Below, one piece after another: positions 1 to 6,325 of a stretch of 12,259 nt of DNA (within the stretch, counting starts at the first letter, position 1; every line of letters starts with the position of its first letter). The DNA is from UBA6115 sp012514225 (lineage in GTDB: Bacteria > Bacillota > Clostridia > Christensenellales > Aristaeellaceae): positions 1 to 12,259 of the forward strand of contig DAIOLC010000049.1 in NCBI GenBank assembly GCA_036756425.1, given 5' to 3'. Below the pieces are notes generated by a model, which saw nothing but the letters and a program-made list of their open reading frames with translations, made no database searches and was not told the origin of the DNA. The position numbers were made by a program, and so were the translations under genes.

Positions 1-1832
1 TCCGGGTTCATGGTGGTGGTCCACAGCTGCTCGGAGGACATCTCCCCCAGCCCCTTGTAGCGCTGGATTTCCGGCTTGGGCTCCCGGCCGATTTCGTTGA
101 GCAGTTCCTCCAGCGCGTCGTCGTTGTAGACGTAGCGCTCCACCTTGTTCTTGGTGACCTTGTACAGCGGGGGCATGGCGATGTAGACGTAGCCCTTTTC
201 AATCAGCGGCCGCATGTAGCGGTAGAAGAAGGTGAGCATCAGCACCCGGATGTGGGCGCCGTCCACGTCCGCGTCCGTCATGCAGACGATGCGGTGGTAG
301 CGCAGCTTGGTCAGGTCGAAGTCCTGCCCGATGCCGCAGCCGAAGGCGGTAATCATGTTCTTGATTTCCTCGTTCATCAGCACGCGGTCCAGGCGGGTCT
401 TCTCCACGTTGAGGATTTTGCCGCGCAGCGGCAGGATGGCCTGGTAGTGGCGGTCGCGGCCGGACTTGGCGGAGCCGCCGGCGGAGTTGCCCTCCACCAG
501 GAAGATTTCGCTCTTGGCGGGGTCCTGCTCCGAGCAGTCCGCCAGCTTGCCCGGCAGGGCGGCAGACTCCAGCACGGACTTGCGCCGGGTCAGCTCCCGC
601 GCCTTGCGGGCGGCTTCCCGCGCCCGGGCAGCGCCCAGGCAGCGGTCCAGGATGACGCCGGCCACCGAGGGAGTTTCCTCCAGGAAATCGTTGAGCTGCT
701 CATTCACCAGGCTTTCCACGATACCGCGCACCTCGGAATTGCCAAGCTTGGACTTGGTCTGCCCCTCGAACTGCGGTTCCTTGAGCTTGACGGAAATCAC
801 CGCGGCCAGGCTCTCGCGGACGTCCTCGCCCTTGAGGTTGGCGTCGGCGTCCTTTAAAATCTTGAATTTTCGGCCATAATCGTTGATGGAGCGGGTCAGC
901 CCGCCGTAAAAGCCGGTCAGGTGGGTGCCGCCCTCGGGGGTCCGCACGTTGTTGGCGAAGGCGAAGGTGTTCTCCTGGTAGGAGTCGTTGTACTGCAGCG
1001 CGACTTCCACCGCGACCTCGTTCTTCAGGCCCTCGATGTAGACGGGCTCGGGGTGCAGGGGCGTGCGGTTCTTGTTGATGTACTTGACGAACTCGCTGAT
1101 GCCGCCCTCGAAGTGGTAGCTGCGCGACTCATTGGGCTCCACCCGCTCGTCGGTGATGTCGATGCGGATGCCGCGGTTTAAGAAGGCCATCTCGCGCATG
1201 CGGCCCTGCAGCACCTCAAAGCGGAAGGCGGCGTCGGGATCGAAAATGCCGTCCGGGTTGCCTTCCCCCTTGACGTCCGGCCAGAAGCGCACGGTGGTGC
1301 CGGTGCGGTCGGCTTGCCCGATGACCCGCAGGTCGTAGGTCGGCTTGCCGCGGCTGTACTCCTGCTGGTAGACCTGGCCGTTCTGGTAGACGAGCACCTC
1401 CATCTTCAGGGACAGCGCGTTGACCACGGAGGCCCCCACACCGTGCAGGCCGCCGGAAACCTTGTATCCGTCCCCGCCGAACTTTCCGCCCGCATGCAGC
1501 ACCGTCAGGCAAACCTCCACCGCCGGCCGCTTGAGCTTGGGATGGAGGCCGACCGGGAAGCCGCGGCCGTCGTCCGCCACGGACAGGGAGCCGTCCGGGT
1601 GCAGGACGACGCGGATATGCGTGCAGTAGCCGGCCAGGGCCTCGTCAATCGCGTTGTCCACGATTTCGTAGGCCATGTGGTGCAGGCCGTTCTGGTCGGT
1701 GGAGCCGATGTACATGCCCGGCCGCTTGCGGACGGCCTCCAGGCCTTCAAGCACCTGAATCTGCTTCTCGTCGTATTTCGCGTCCACGTGCGTGGTCATC
1801 GCGCTGATATCCTGATGGTTTTCCCGGGACAT
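1..1832 (-). CDS. gyrB: DNA gyrase subunit B, 3' end outside the window
   Basis: ATPase subunit of DNA gyrase (GyrA2GyrB2), which uses ATP to put negative supercoils into the chromosome. 610 complete codons are present; the reading ends at a TTTMNP segment, so only a short C-terminal tail (roughly 30-40 residues by comparison with the family) is missing. The GHKL ATPase domain shows the catalytic Glu in YEIVDNAIDEALAG (residues 55-68), DDGRG (87-91) and the ATP lid YKVSGGLHGVGASVVNALS (123-141). The transducer QTK loop is at 358-360. The TOPRIM part has EGNSAGG (447-453) and DADVDG. The linker NVEK and the TAFGCGIG segment separate it from ParE. The ATG at 1832 is preceded by AGAGG at a 6-nt gap; an internal Met at codon 12 is a less likely start. 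Two inhibitor-contact positions are atypical: Asn449 in place of the usual Asp of EGDSAGG, and Gln150 where an Arg is usual. gyrA would be expected further left, outside the window. Confidence 0.97.
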   Translation of the reverse strand, partial: MSRENHQDISAMTTHVDAKYDEKQIQVLEGLEAVRKRPGMYIGSTDQNGLHHMAYEIVDNAIDEALAGYCTHIRVVLHPDGSLSVADDGRGFPVGLHPKLKRPAVEVCLTVLHAGGKFGGDGYKVSGGLHGVGASVVNALSLKMEVLVYQNGQVYQQEYSRGKPTYDLRVIGQADRTGTTVRFWPDVKGEGNPDGIFDPDAAFRFEVLQGRMREMAFLNRGIRIDITDERVEPNESRSYHFEGGISEFVKYINKNRTPLHPEPVYIEGLKNEVAVEVALQYNDSYQENTFAFANNVRTPEGGTHLTGFYGGLTRSINDYGRKFKILKDADANLKGEDVRESLAAVISVKLKEPQFEGQTKSKLGNSEVRGIVESLVNEQLNDFLEETPSVAGVILDRCLGAARAREAARKARELTRRKSVLESAALPGKLADCSEQDPAKSEIFLVEGNSAGGSAKSGRDRHYQAILPLRGKILNVEKTRLDRVLMNEEIKNMITAFGCGIGQDFDLTKLRYHRIVCMTDADVDGAHIRVLMLTFFYRYMRPLIEKGYVYIAMPPLYKVTKNKVERYVYNDDALEELLNEIGREPKPEIQRYKGLGEMSSEQLWTTTMNP

Positions 1833-1857
1833 AATCAACCTCTTTTCTCGCTTGTCA

Positions 1858-1877
1858 GCCGCGCCGGAAGGCGCGGC
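1858..1877 (-). other. GC-rich hairpin in the gyrB 5' leader
   Basis: A perfect 8-bp stem (GCCGCGCC with GGCGCGGC) closes a 4-base loop. In the gyrB mRNA it lies between the predicted transcription start (about 1884) and the AGAGG ribosome site (1843-1839), about 14 nt upstream of the latter. There is no U-tract after it in either direction, so it is not an intrinsic terminator. It may stabilise the 5' end of the message or modulate initiation; the function is inferred from position only. Confidence 0.55.
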
Positions 1878-1890
1878 CGCCAGTGTTTTC

Positions 1891-1899
1891 AGTATAGCA
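1891..1899 (-). promoter_or_regulatory. gyrB promoter, extended -10 type
   Basis: On the minus strand the sequence reads TGC-TATACT, an extended -10 (TGn) followed by a 5/6 match to TATAAT. The matching -35 position (about 1914-1919) is only a T-rich TTTCTT, which fits an extended -10 promoter that depends little on a -35 box. The predicted start at about 1884 gives a leader of about 50 nt before the gyrB ATG. Strength and supercoiling response cannot be judged from the sequence. Confidence 0.65.
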
Positions 1900-1905
1900 T
1901 AAATT

Positions 1906-1950
1906 GGTCAAAAAAGAAAGCGGAAAACCGCCTGAAAAAGGCGGTTCTCC
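1906..1950 (-). terminator. intrinsic terminator after the CapA-like gene
   Basis: Stem 1922-1932 with 1940-1950: a 7-bp GC-rich core (AACCGCC with GGCGGTT) extended by three more pairs past one mismatch, with a 7-nt loop. Read on the minus strand it is followed by a T-rich run (TTTTCCGC, then TTTCTTTTTT). It sits between the stop of the CapA-like gene at 2058 and the gyrB promoter, so it should insulate gyrB from upstream transcription. The T-rich tail overlaps the gyrB -35 region. Confidence 0.8.
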
Positions 1951-2057
1951 ATTCAAATTTTTCTTGATTTCCCTTGCGTTTCAGGAAGCCGCCCGGATTT
2001 GTATTTTTTGGTCGTCTTCCAGTGCCGGGCAGGCCGGGCCAAACCCGGGGCGGGCGG

Positions 2058-3191
2058 TTACTTCCCGGCGGGCGCCGGGTTGGCGGAAGGCGACCCCCGG
2101 AATGGCACGAAGGGCTGGACGGCGCCGACGCCCTCCACGTAGGGGGAAAGCGGGAAGGGGGTATCGTCCTGCACCCGGCGCAGGGTGTCCAGCGCTTCCT
2201 CGCCGCTGAGGAACACGGGCCGGTAATCGTTGAACTCCGCCGTGCCGGAGGGGGAAACCGGGACGAGGGTCACCTGGTGGCCCAGGTAGTTTTTCTCCGC
2301 GTCGAAGCGCAGCTCCACCCGCGCGACGAGCGCCCGGTCCGCCCGGACGCCCGGGCGGCGGGAAATATCCAGGTCCTTGTTGCCACCGAAGGAGAAGTTG
2401 CCAAGGGAATAAAGGACGCTGGCATCCCCCATGAGGTCCATGCCCTGGGGCAGGTGGGGATGGTGGCCGACCACCAGCGTCGCGCCGCGGCGGATATACC
2501 AGCGCGCCATGTCCTCCTGCCGCCAGTTGCGCCGGGTGGCGTACTCGATGCCGTCGTGGGTGACGCCGACGACCACCTGGCAGCCCGCCGCCCACAGCTC
2601 TTCCATGGTACGGTTGAAATCCAGGGGCTTGCGGCCCCAGTAGGAATAGAAGGTGCCCAGAAGGCCGACCTTGACGCCGTTTTTCTCGAAGATGTAGGAG
2701 CGCTCCCCCGCGGAGGTGCTGCCGAACCAGGCGACGCCAGACTCCTCCAGCGCCTTCACGGTGCTGTGGTACCCGGGCAGGCCGTAGTCCAGGATGTGGT
2801 TGTTGGCCAGGAAGGCCGCCTCCACGCTGCCCTCCGTCAGGATTTTGGCGAAGGAGACCGGGCCGCGGAAGTTGTAGTTCTTGGCGGTCCTGTTGTCCTT
2901 GAGGTCATACAGGACGCTCTCCAGGTTGACGACGGTCAGGTCGTCCTGCGCGAAGTACTCCCTGAAGTTTTCGAAGGGGTAGCCGGGGCCGAAGCGCTCG
3001 ACGTAGCGGTCGAAGGCGGATTCCGTGCCCTTGAGCCATTCCTCGCTGCCCAGGGTGCAGTCCCCCGCGAAGGTCATCAGGATGCTGAACCCCTCCGCTC
3101 TGCCGGCGGGGACAGCCGCGAACAGCAAAAAAACAAGGAGCGGGACGAGCGCCACACGTACGGTGAAAAGCCCTTTAATCAGCGAAAACAT
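2058..3191 (-). CDS. CapA-family protein (PGA_cap metallophosphatase-like), secreted or membrane-anchored
   Basis: 377 residues. Related proteins (CapA/PgsA, Pfam PGA_cap) belong to the calcineurin-like phosphoesterase fold and take part in poly-gamma-glutamate capsule assembly or cell-surface functions. An N-terminal signal or anchor (MFSLIKGLFTVRV, then a hydrophobic core at 14-27, AGRA about 29-32) indicates export. Family motifs in order: FAGDCTLG (41-48), VNLESVL (88-94), FLANNHILDYG (127-137), THDGIEY (211-217, normally HWGxEY), GHHPHLPQG (242-250), YSLGNFSFGG (261-270). The motifs are complete, so the protein is probably active. No capB/capC genes are adjacent, so a capsule role is not shown. 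I chose the ATG at 3191 because it starts the signal peptide. No Shine-Dalgarno precedes it, and a consensus promoter ends 6 nt upstream, predicting a leaderless mRNA. The reading frame stays open further upstream to 3506, but that stretch is the promoter and T-box of the divergent operon. Confidence 0.88.
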   Translation of the reverse strand: MFSLIKGLFTVRVALVPLLVFLLFAAVPAGRAEGFSILMTFAGDCTLGSEEWLKGTESAFDRYVERFGPGYPFENFREYFAQDDLTVVNLESVLYDLKDNRTAKNYNFRGPVSFAKILTEGSVEAAFLANNHILDYGLPGYHSTVKALEESGVAWFGSTSAGERSYIFEKNGVKVGLLGTFYSYWGRKPLDFNRTMEELWAAGCQVVVGVTHDGIEYATRRNWRQEDMARWYIRRGATLVVGHHPHLPQGMDLMGDASVLYSLGNFSFGGNKDLDISRRPGVRADRALVARVELRFDAEKNYLGHQVTLVPVSPSGTAEFNDYRPVFLSGEEALDTLRRVQDDTPFPLSPYVEGVGAVQPFVPFRGSPSANPAPAGK

Positions 3192-3197
3192 GCGGGA

Positions 3198-3226
3198 ATT
3201 GTACCAAGGACGCCCCCGGGTGTCAA
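3198..3226 (-). promoter_or_regulatory. promoter of the CapA-like gene, near-consensus
   Basis: On the minus strand: TTGACA (3226-3221), a spacer of exactly 17, then TACAAT (3203-3198). That is a perfect -35 and a 5/6 -10. Only six bases (TCCCGC) lie between the -10 and the ATG at 3191, so the expected +1 is the A of the start codon itself. This predicts a leaderless transcript. Confidence 0.85.
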
Positions 3227-3237
3227 TTTGAAGGCGC

Positions 3238-3266
3238 TTGACAGCGCGCTCCCGGGGCATTAGGAT
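3238..3266 (+). promoter_or_regulatory. promoter of the T-box/trpXYZ operon
   Basis: TTGACA (3238-3243), 17-base spacer, TAGGAT (3261-3266). The perfect -35 compensates for a 4/6 -10. The predicted start near 3273 is just ahead of the first strand of T-box stem I. Its -35 box lies 11 bp from the -35 box of the divergent promoter; the two form an inverted repeat. Confidence 0.8.
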
Positions 3267-3267
3267 G

Positions 3268-3528
3268 CCCGCAAACCGGCGAGGGAGAGAAGTACCCGGA
3301 ACCGCCTGAAACGAAGAGAGCCGCCAGCGGTGGGAACGCGGCATGAGGGCATCCGGCGAATGGGCTTCCGAGGGCCGCCCGAACGGCAGCGCCCAGTAGG
3401 AGCGGACGGGACACGCACCCGTTATCCAGGCGTCGCGCGTGACAGCGCGCGGAACGAGTGGGCTTTTTAAGCCAAGTTGAGTGGTACCGCGGACGCACCG
3501 CCTCAAGCAGCAATGCTTGGGGCGTTTT
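3268..3528 (+). promoter_or_regulatory. T-box riboswitch, specifier UGG (Trp)
   Basis: A tRNA-sensing transcription attenuator: uncharged tRNA pairs with the specifier and with the antiterminator bulge, and this prevents termination. Stem I: GGGAG/CUUCC lower helix flanked by GA kink-turn bases; specifier loop with AGUA (3291-3294) facing GAA-UGG (3358-3363); CCGGA/UCCGG above it; AGAGAG bulge (3315-3320) and GGUGGGAA apical loop on a GCCGC/GCGGC helix (3320-3342). Stem III is GGCTT-TTT-AAGCC (3461-3473). The T-box core is an antiterminator with UUGAG (3477-3481) pairing CUCAA (3502-3506), 7-nt bulge UGGUACC (3482-3488), and GCGG (3489-3492) pairing CCGC (3498-3501). UGG fits the downstream TrpXYZ-type genes. 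The bulge contact base is U (UGGU), which would make a G-U wobble with the usual G discriminator of tRNA-Trp. An AUG (Met) specifier one base earlier is the alternative, but the conserved GAA before UGG argues against it. Confidence 0.93.
3499..3528 (+). terminator. T-box intrinsic terminator
   Basis: Stem CGCCUCAAGCA (3499-3509) with UGCUUGGGGCG (3514-3524), 11 bp with a single U-G wobble, GCAA loop, then UUUUCAUU. Its left arm shares bases 3499-3506 with the antiterminator, so the two folds exclude each other as expected for a T-box. It forms when tRNA is charged and stops transcription about 50 nt before the first gene. Confidence 0.92.
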
Positions 3529-3577
3529 CATTGCACAAGGACATTGATAATCGCCCGGAAAAGAAAGGAGCCCCCCA

Positions 3578-4558
3578 ATGAAAAAGAGACTCATACTGGC
3601 CCTGGCACTGGTTCTGTCCCTCCTCCCGCTGGCGGCGCCGCAGGCGCAGGAAAAGCCCCTGCGCATCGGCATCGCGCAGTTCGCCGACCACCCCTCGCTG
3701 GACAACTGCAGGGAGGGCTTCATCCAGGGCCTGGCGGAAGCGGGGTTCGAGGACGGGAAGAGCATCGCCCTCGACTACCGCAACGCGCAGGCGGACATGG
3801 GGCTGACCGCCCTGATTGCCTCGTCGTTCGTGGACAACGGCTACGACCTCATCTGCGCGATTGCCACGCCCATGGCCATGACGGCGGTCAACACCGCGGA
3901 CGGGAAAATCCCGGTCATCTACTCCGCCGTGTCGGCGCCCGTCGAGGCGGGGCTCGCCGGGTCGGACGGCCTGTCCGCCGCCAACGCGACGGGCACCAGC
4001 GACCAGCTCCCCGTCAAGGCCCAGCTGGCGCTCATCCGCGCCTTCCAGCCGGAGGCCAGGACCCTCGGCCTCCTGTACACGGTGGGCGAGGTCAACAGCC
4101 AGGTGCAGGCGAAGCAGTACGAGCAGCTGGCCCCGGAATTCGGGTTCGAGGTGGTGTCCTCCACCGTGACCGCAGGCGGGGACGTCGCGCTGGCACTGCC
4201 GGGGCTGCTCGCCCGGGCGGACTGCCTGAGCATGCTGACGGACAACACCGTGGTCCAGTACCTGGACGTGGTGCTCGACCAGGCGGAAGCGGCGGGCGTG
4301 CCCGTGTACGGCAGCGAAATCGAACAGGTGAAAAACGGCTGCCTGGCCGCCGTGGGCATCGATTACCTGGCCCTGGGGCGCCAGACCGGCCGGATGGCCG
4401 CCCGCGTCCTGAAGGGCGAAGCGGCAGGGAGCATCCCCTTTGAGGTGATGCAGGATTCCGCGCTGTATTACAACTCCGGCGCGATGCAGCGGCTGGGCCT
4501 CGCGCTGCCGGCGGCGATAGAAGGAAGCATCCAGGATACCGCGGAAAACCCGCAGTAA
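3578..4558 (+). CDS. trpX: ABC transporter substrate-binding protein, TrpX-type
   Basis: 326 residues, ABC_sub_bind family (periplasmic-binding-protein fold related to LacI/BMP-type binding domains). It would capture the ligand, predicted to be tryptophan from the upstream T-box, and hand it to the permease encoded next. Signal peptide: MKKR, hydrophobic core 5-20, probable cleavage after APQA (about residue 23). There is no lipobox cysteine, which is unusual for a binding protein in a single-membrane Gram-positive. The mature domain starts LRIGIAQFADHPSLD and contains VPVYGSEIEQVKNGCLAAVGIDYLALGRQ-type family features in its second lobe (about 261-289). The start is supported by AAAGGAG, 7 nt before the ATG. 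It is the first gene of a three-gene operon and lies 49 nt after the T-box terminator. Ligand identity is inferred from regulation, not from residues. Confidence 0.88.
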   Translation: MKKRLILALALVLSLLPLAAPQAQEKPLRIGIAQFADHPSLDNCREGFIQGLAEAGFEDGKSIALDYRNAQADMGLTALIASSFVDNGYDLICAIATPMAMTAVNTADGKIPVIYSAVSAPVEAGLAGSDGLSAANATGTSDQLPVKAQLALIRAFQPEARTLGLLYTVGEVNSQVQAKQYEQLAPEFGFEVVSSTVTAGGDVALALPGLLARADCLSMLTDNTVVQYLDVVLDQAEAAGVPVYGSEIEQVKNGCLAAVGIDYLALGRQTGRMAARVLKGEAAGSIPFEVMQDSALYYNSGAMQRLGLALPAAIEGSIQDTAENPQ

Positions 4559-4578
4559 GCCCCCGTGAAAGGAGCGAC

Positions 4579-5484
4579 ATGACCCTCGCCCTGCAAAGCT
4601 TCCAGAACGCCCTCCCCTCCACCCTGGAGCAGGGGTTCATCTACGCGCTGATGGCGCTGGGCGTCCTGATGACCTACCACATCCTGGACTTCCCCGACCT
4701 GACGGTGGACGGCTCCTTTCCTTTGGGTGGCGCGGTCGGCTCCTCCCTGATCGTCTCCGGCGCCCCGCCCGCGGCCGCGCTGCTGGCGGCGTTGGCCGCC
4801 GGGGCGGCCGCGGGGCTGGTGACCGGGCTCATCCACGTCAAGCTCAAAATCAGGGCGCTGTTCTCCGGTATCATCGTGATGACGGCGCTGTACTCCGTAA
4901 ACTTGCGCATCGCGGGCGGCAGCGCCCTGATTTCCATCCCCCGGGACAAGGTGACGCTGTTTCGCAACAACGCGCTGGTCTCCGCCCTGCCGGAGGGCGC
5001 CGCGACGCTGGTGATTGCCGTGGTGATGGCGCTGGCTGTCAAGGCGCTGATGGACCTCTTCTTCAAGACGCGCCTGGGCTGCCTGCTTCGCGCGGCCGGG
5101 GACAACGGCCGGGTGGTGACCGCCCTGGGGCGGGACGTCGGCAACGTCAAAATCCTGGGGCTGATGATGGCCAACGCCCTGGTCGCCCTCTCGGGCGCGG
5201 TGCTGTGCCAGCAGCAGCGGCTGTTTGAAATCTCCATGGGCACCGGCGCGACGGTGCTGTCCCTGGCTTCGGTCATCATCGGCGTGAACCTCTTCCAGCG
5301 CCTGGAAAGGATGCGCGCCACCACCAAGGCCATCGTCGGCGCCCTTCTTTACAAGGCCTGCTACAGCCTGGCCATCGCCCTGGGGCTCCTGCCCGGGGAC
5401 ATGAAGCTGGTGACCGCTGCCCTGTTCCTGGCCATCCTAGCCGTGGGGTACCGGAAGCGGAAAGGAGCGCCGGCCGATGCTTGA
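4579..5484 (+). CDS. trpY: ABC transporter permease, TrpY-type
   Basis: 301 residues, branched-chain-amino-acid-type permease family (BPD_transp_2). It forms the membrane channel, probably as a dimer, with two copies of the ATPase encoded next. The N-terminal GFIYALMALGVLMTYHILDF and DLTVDGSFPLGGAVG (about 19-55) are typical of TrpY-like permeases. Further hydrophobic segments lie near 60-82, 91-110, 136-156, 185-205, 214-240 and 270-291. The cytoplasmic stretch KTRLGCLLRAAGDN (about 163-176) is the likely contact with the ATPase (EAA-like loop). AAAGGAG ends 4 nt before the ATG, and the gene starts 20 nt after the stop of the binding-protein gene. Its last 8 bases overlap the ATPase gene, which suggests translational coupling. 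Confidence 0.9.
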   Translation: MTLALQSFQNALPSTLEQGFIYALMALGVLMTYHILDFPDLTVDGSFPLGGAVGSSLIVSGAPPAAALLAALAAGAAAGLVTGLIHVKLKIRALFSGIIVMTALYSVNLRIAGGSALISIPRDKVTLFRNNALVSALPEGAATLVIAVVMALAVKALMDLFFKTRLGCLLRAAGDNGRVVTALGRDVGNVKILGLMMANALVALSGAVLCQQQRLFEISMGTGATVLSLASVIIGVNLFQRLERMRATTKAIVGALLYKACYSLAIALGLLPGDMKLVTAALFLAILAVGYRKRKGAPADA

Positions 5485-6250
5485 GCTCAAGGAAATCCGG
5501 CTGGTTTACAACCCCGGGACCGCGCGGGAAAAATGCCTGTTCGACGGCTTCGGCCTGCGCGTCCCCGACGGGCAGTTCGTGTCCATCGTCGGCTCCAACG
5601 GCTCGGGCAAGACCTCGCTGCTCAACCTCATCTGCGGAACCATCCTGCCCCAGGGCGGGCACGTCAGGATGGACGACCGGGACATCACCGCCTGGCCGGA
5701 GCACCGCAGGCTCCGGCGCATCGGCCGCATCCACCAGAACCCCGCGGCGGGCACCTGCGCCGGCATGACCCTCCTTGAAAACATGTCCTTGGCGGACAGC
5801 AAGTTCAAGCGGATGAACCTGATGCCGGGCACCGACCGGCGCAAGGTGCAGGGTTACCGGGAGCAACTGCGCCAGATGGGGCTCGGGCTGGAGGACATGC
5901 TGCACCAGCGGGCCGGCAGCCTGTCGGGCGGGCAGCGGCAGGCGCTAGCCATGGCCATGTGCGTGCTGACCCCAATCGAGTTTCTGATTCTCGACGAGCA
6001 CACCGCGGCGCTGGACCCCAAGACCGCCGACACCATCATGGAACTCACCGACCGGCTGGTGCGGGAGCGGCGGCTCACCGCGCTGATGGTCACGCACAAC
6101 CTGCGCTACGCGACCAGCTTTGGCAACCGGCTGGTGATGATGCACCAGGGCGGCGTCGTGCTGGACCGCGCGGGCGCAAAGAAGGCCGCGACCCGGCTGG
6201 AGGACGTGCTGGGGCTGTTCACCGACATCAGCGTCGAGCTGGGCAACTGA
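5477..6250 (+). CDS. trpZ: ABC transporter ATP-binding protein, TrpZ-type
   Basis: 257 residues; cytoplasmic ATPase that powers the transporter. All nucleotide-binding elements are present: Walker A GSNGSGKT (39-46), Q-loop Gln87 in RIHQNP, signature LSGGQ (149-153), Walker B FLILDE (169-174), D-loop ALDP (178-181), and switch His207 in VTHN. Length is normal for a single-domain importer ATPase. AAAGGAG at 5461-5467 lies inside the 3' end of the permease gene, 9 nt before the ATG, and the two frames overlap by 8 bases (ATGCTTGA). It closes the T-box-controlled operon. Confidence 0.95.
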   Translation: MLELKEIRLVYNPGTAREKCLFDGFGLRVPDGQFVSIVGSNGSGKTSLLNLICGTILPQGGHVRMDDRDITAWPEHRRLRRIGRIHQNPAAGTCAGMTLLENMSLADSKFKRMNLMPGTDRRKVQGYREQLRQMGLGLEDMLHQRAGSLSGGQRQALAMAMCVLTPIEFLILDEHTAALDPKTADTIMELTDRLVRERRLTALMVTHNLRYATSFGNRLVMMHQGGVVLDRAGAKKAATRLEDVLGLFTDISVELGN

Positions 6251-6274
6251 CCGCCCGCCGCCTTGCCCGGGCGG
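6251..6274 (+). other. hairpin immediately after the trpZ stop codon
   Basis: CCGCCCG (6251-6257) pairs with CGGGCGG (6268-6274) around a 10-nt loop, starting at the first base after the TGA. There is no U-tract behind it, so it is not a convincing intrinsic terminator; it may protect the 3' end of the operon mRNA. Its right half overlaps the -35 region of the next promoter. Confidence 0.4.
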
Positions 6275-6291
6275 GTGCGCGGTGCTATAGT
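6263..6291 (+). promoter_or_regulatory. promoter for the FAD-dependent oxidoreductase
   Basis: TTGCCC (6263-6268), a 17-base spacer, then TATAGT (6286-6291), preceded by TGC to make an extended -10. The predicted start is near 6298, giving a leader of about 28 nt before the small ORF at 6326. The same TGCTATA core is seen at the gyrB promoter. Confidence 0.65.
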
Positions 6292-6325
6292 CTTCCTGGC
6301 TGAATAACAGTGAGGAGGCGGAGCC

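Noticed and set aside
1..1832. ParE (topoisomerase IV subunit B) as an alternative to GyrB
   Set aside because: NVEK after the GKIL segment, TAFGCGIG and DADVDG are GyrB-type; ParE would read differently at these points.
3192..3506. N-terminal extension of the CapA-like gene to an upstream start at 3506
   Set aside because: The stretch is open in frame but covers both divergent promoters and nearly all of the T-box leader, and it would place the signal peptide internally. The ATG at 3191 starts directly at the signal peptide.
3481..4443. Plus-strand ORF (320 codons) overlapping the substrate-binding protein gene
   Set aside because: It begins inside the T-box antiterminator and gives a Gly/Arg/Pro/Ala-rich product. 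The frame starting at 3578 has the ribosome site, signal peptide and family sequence.
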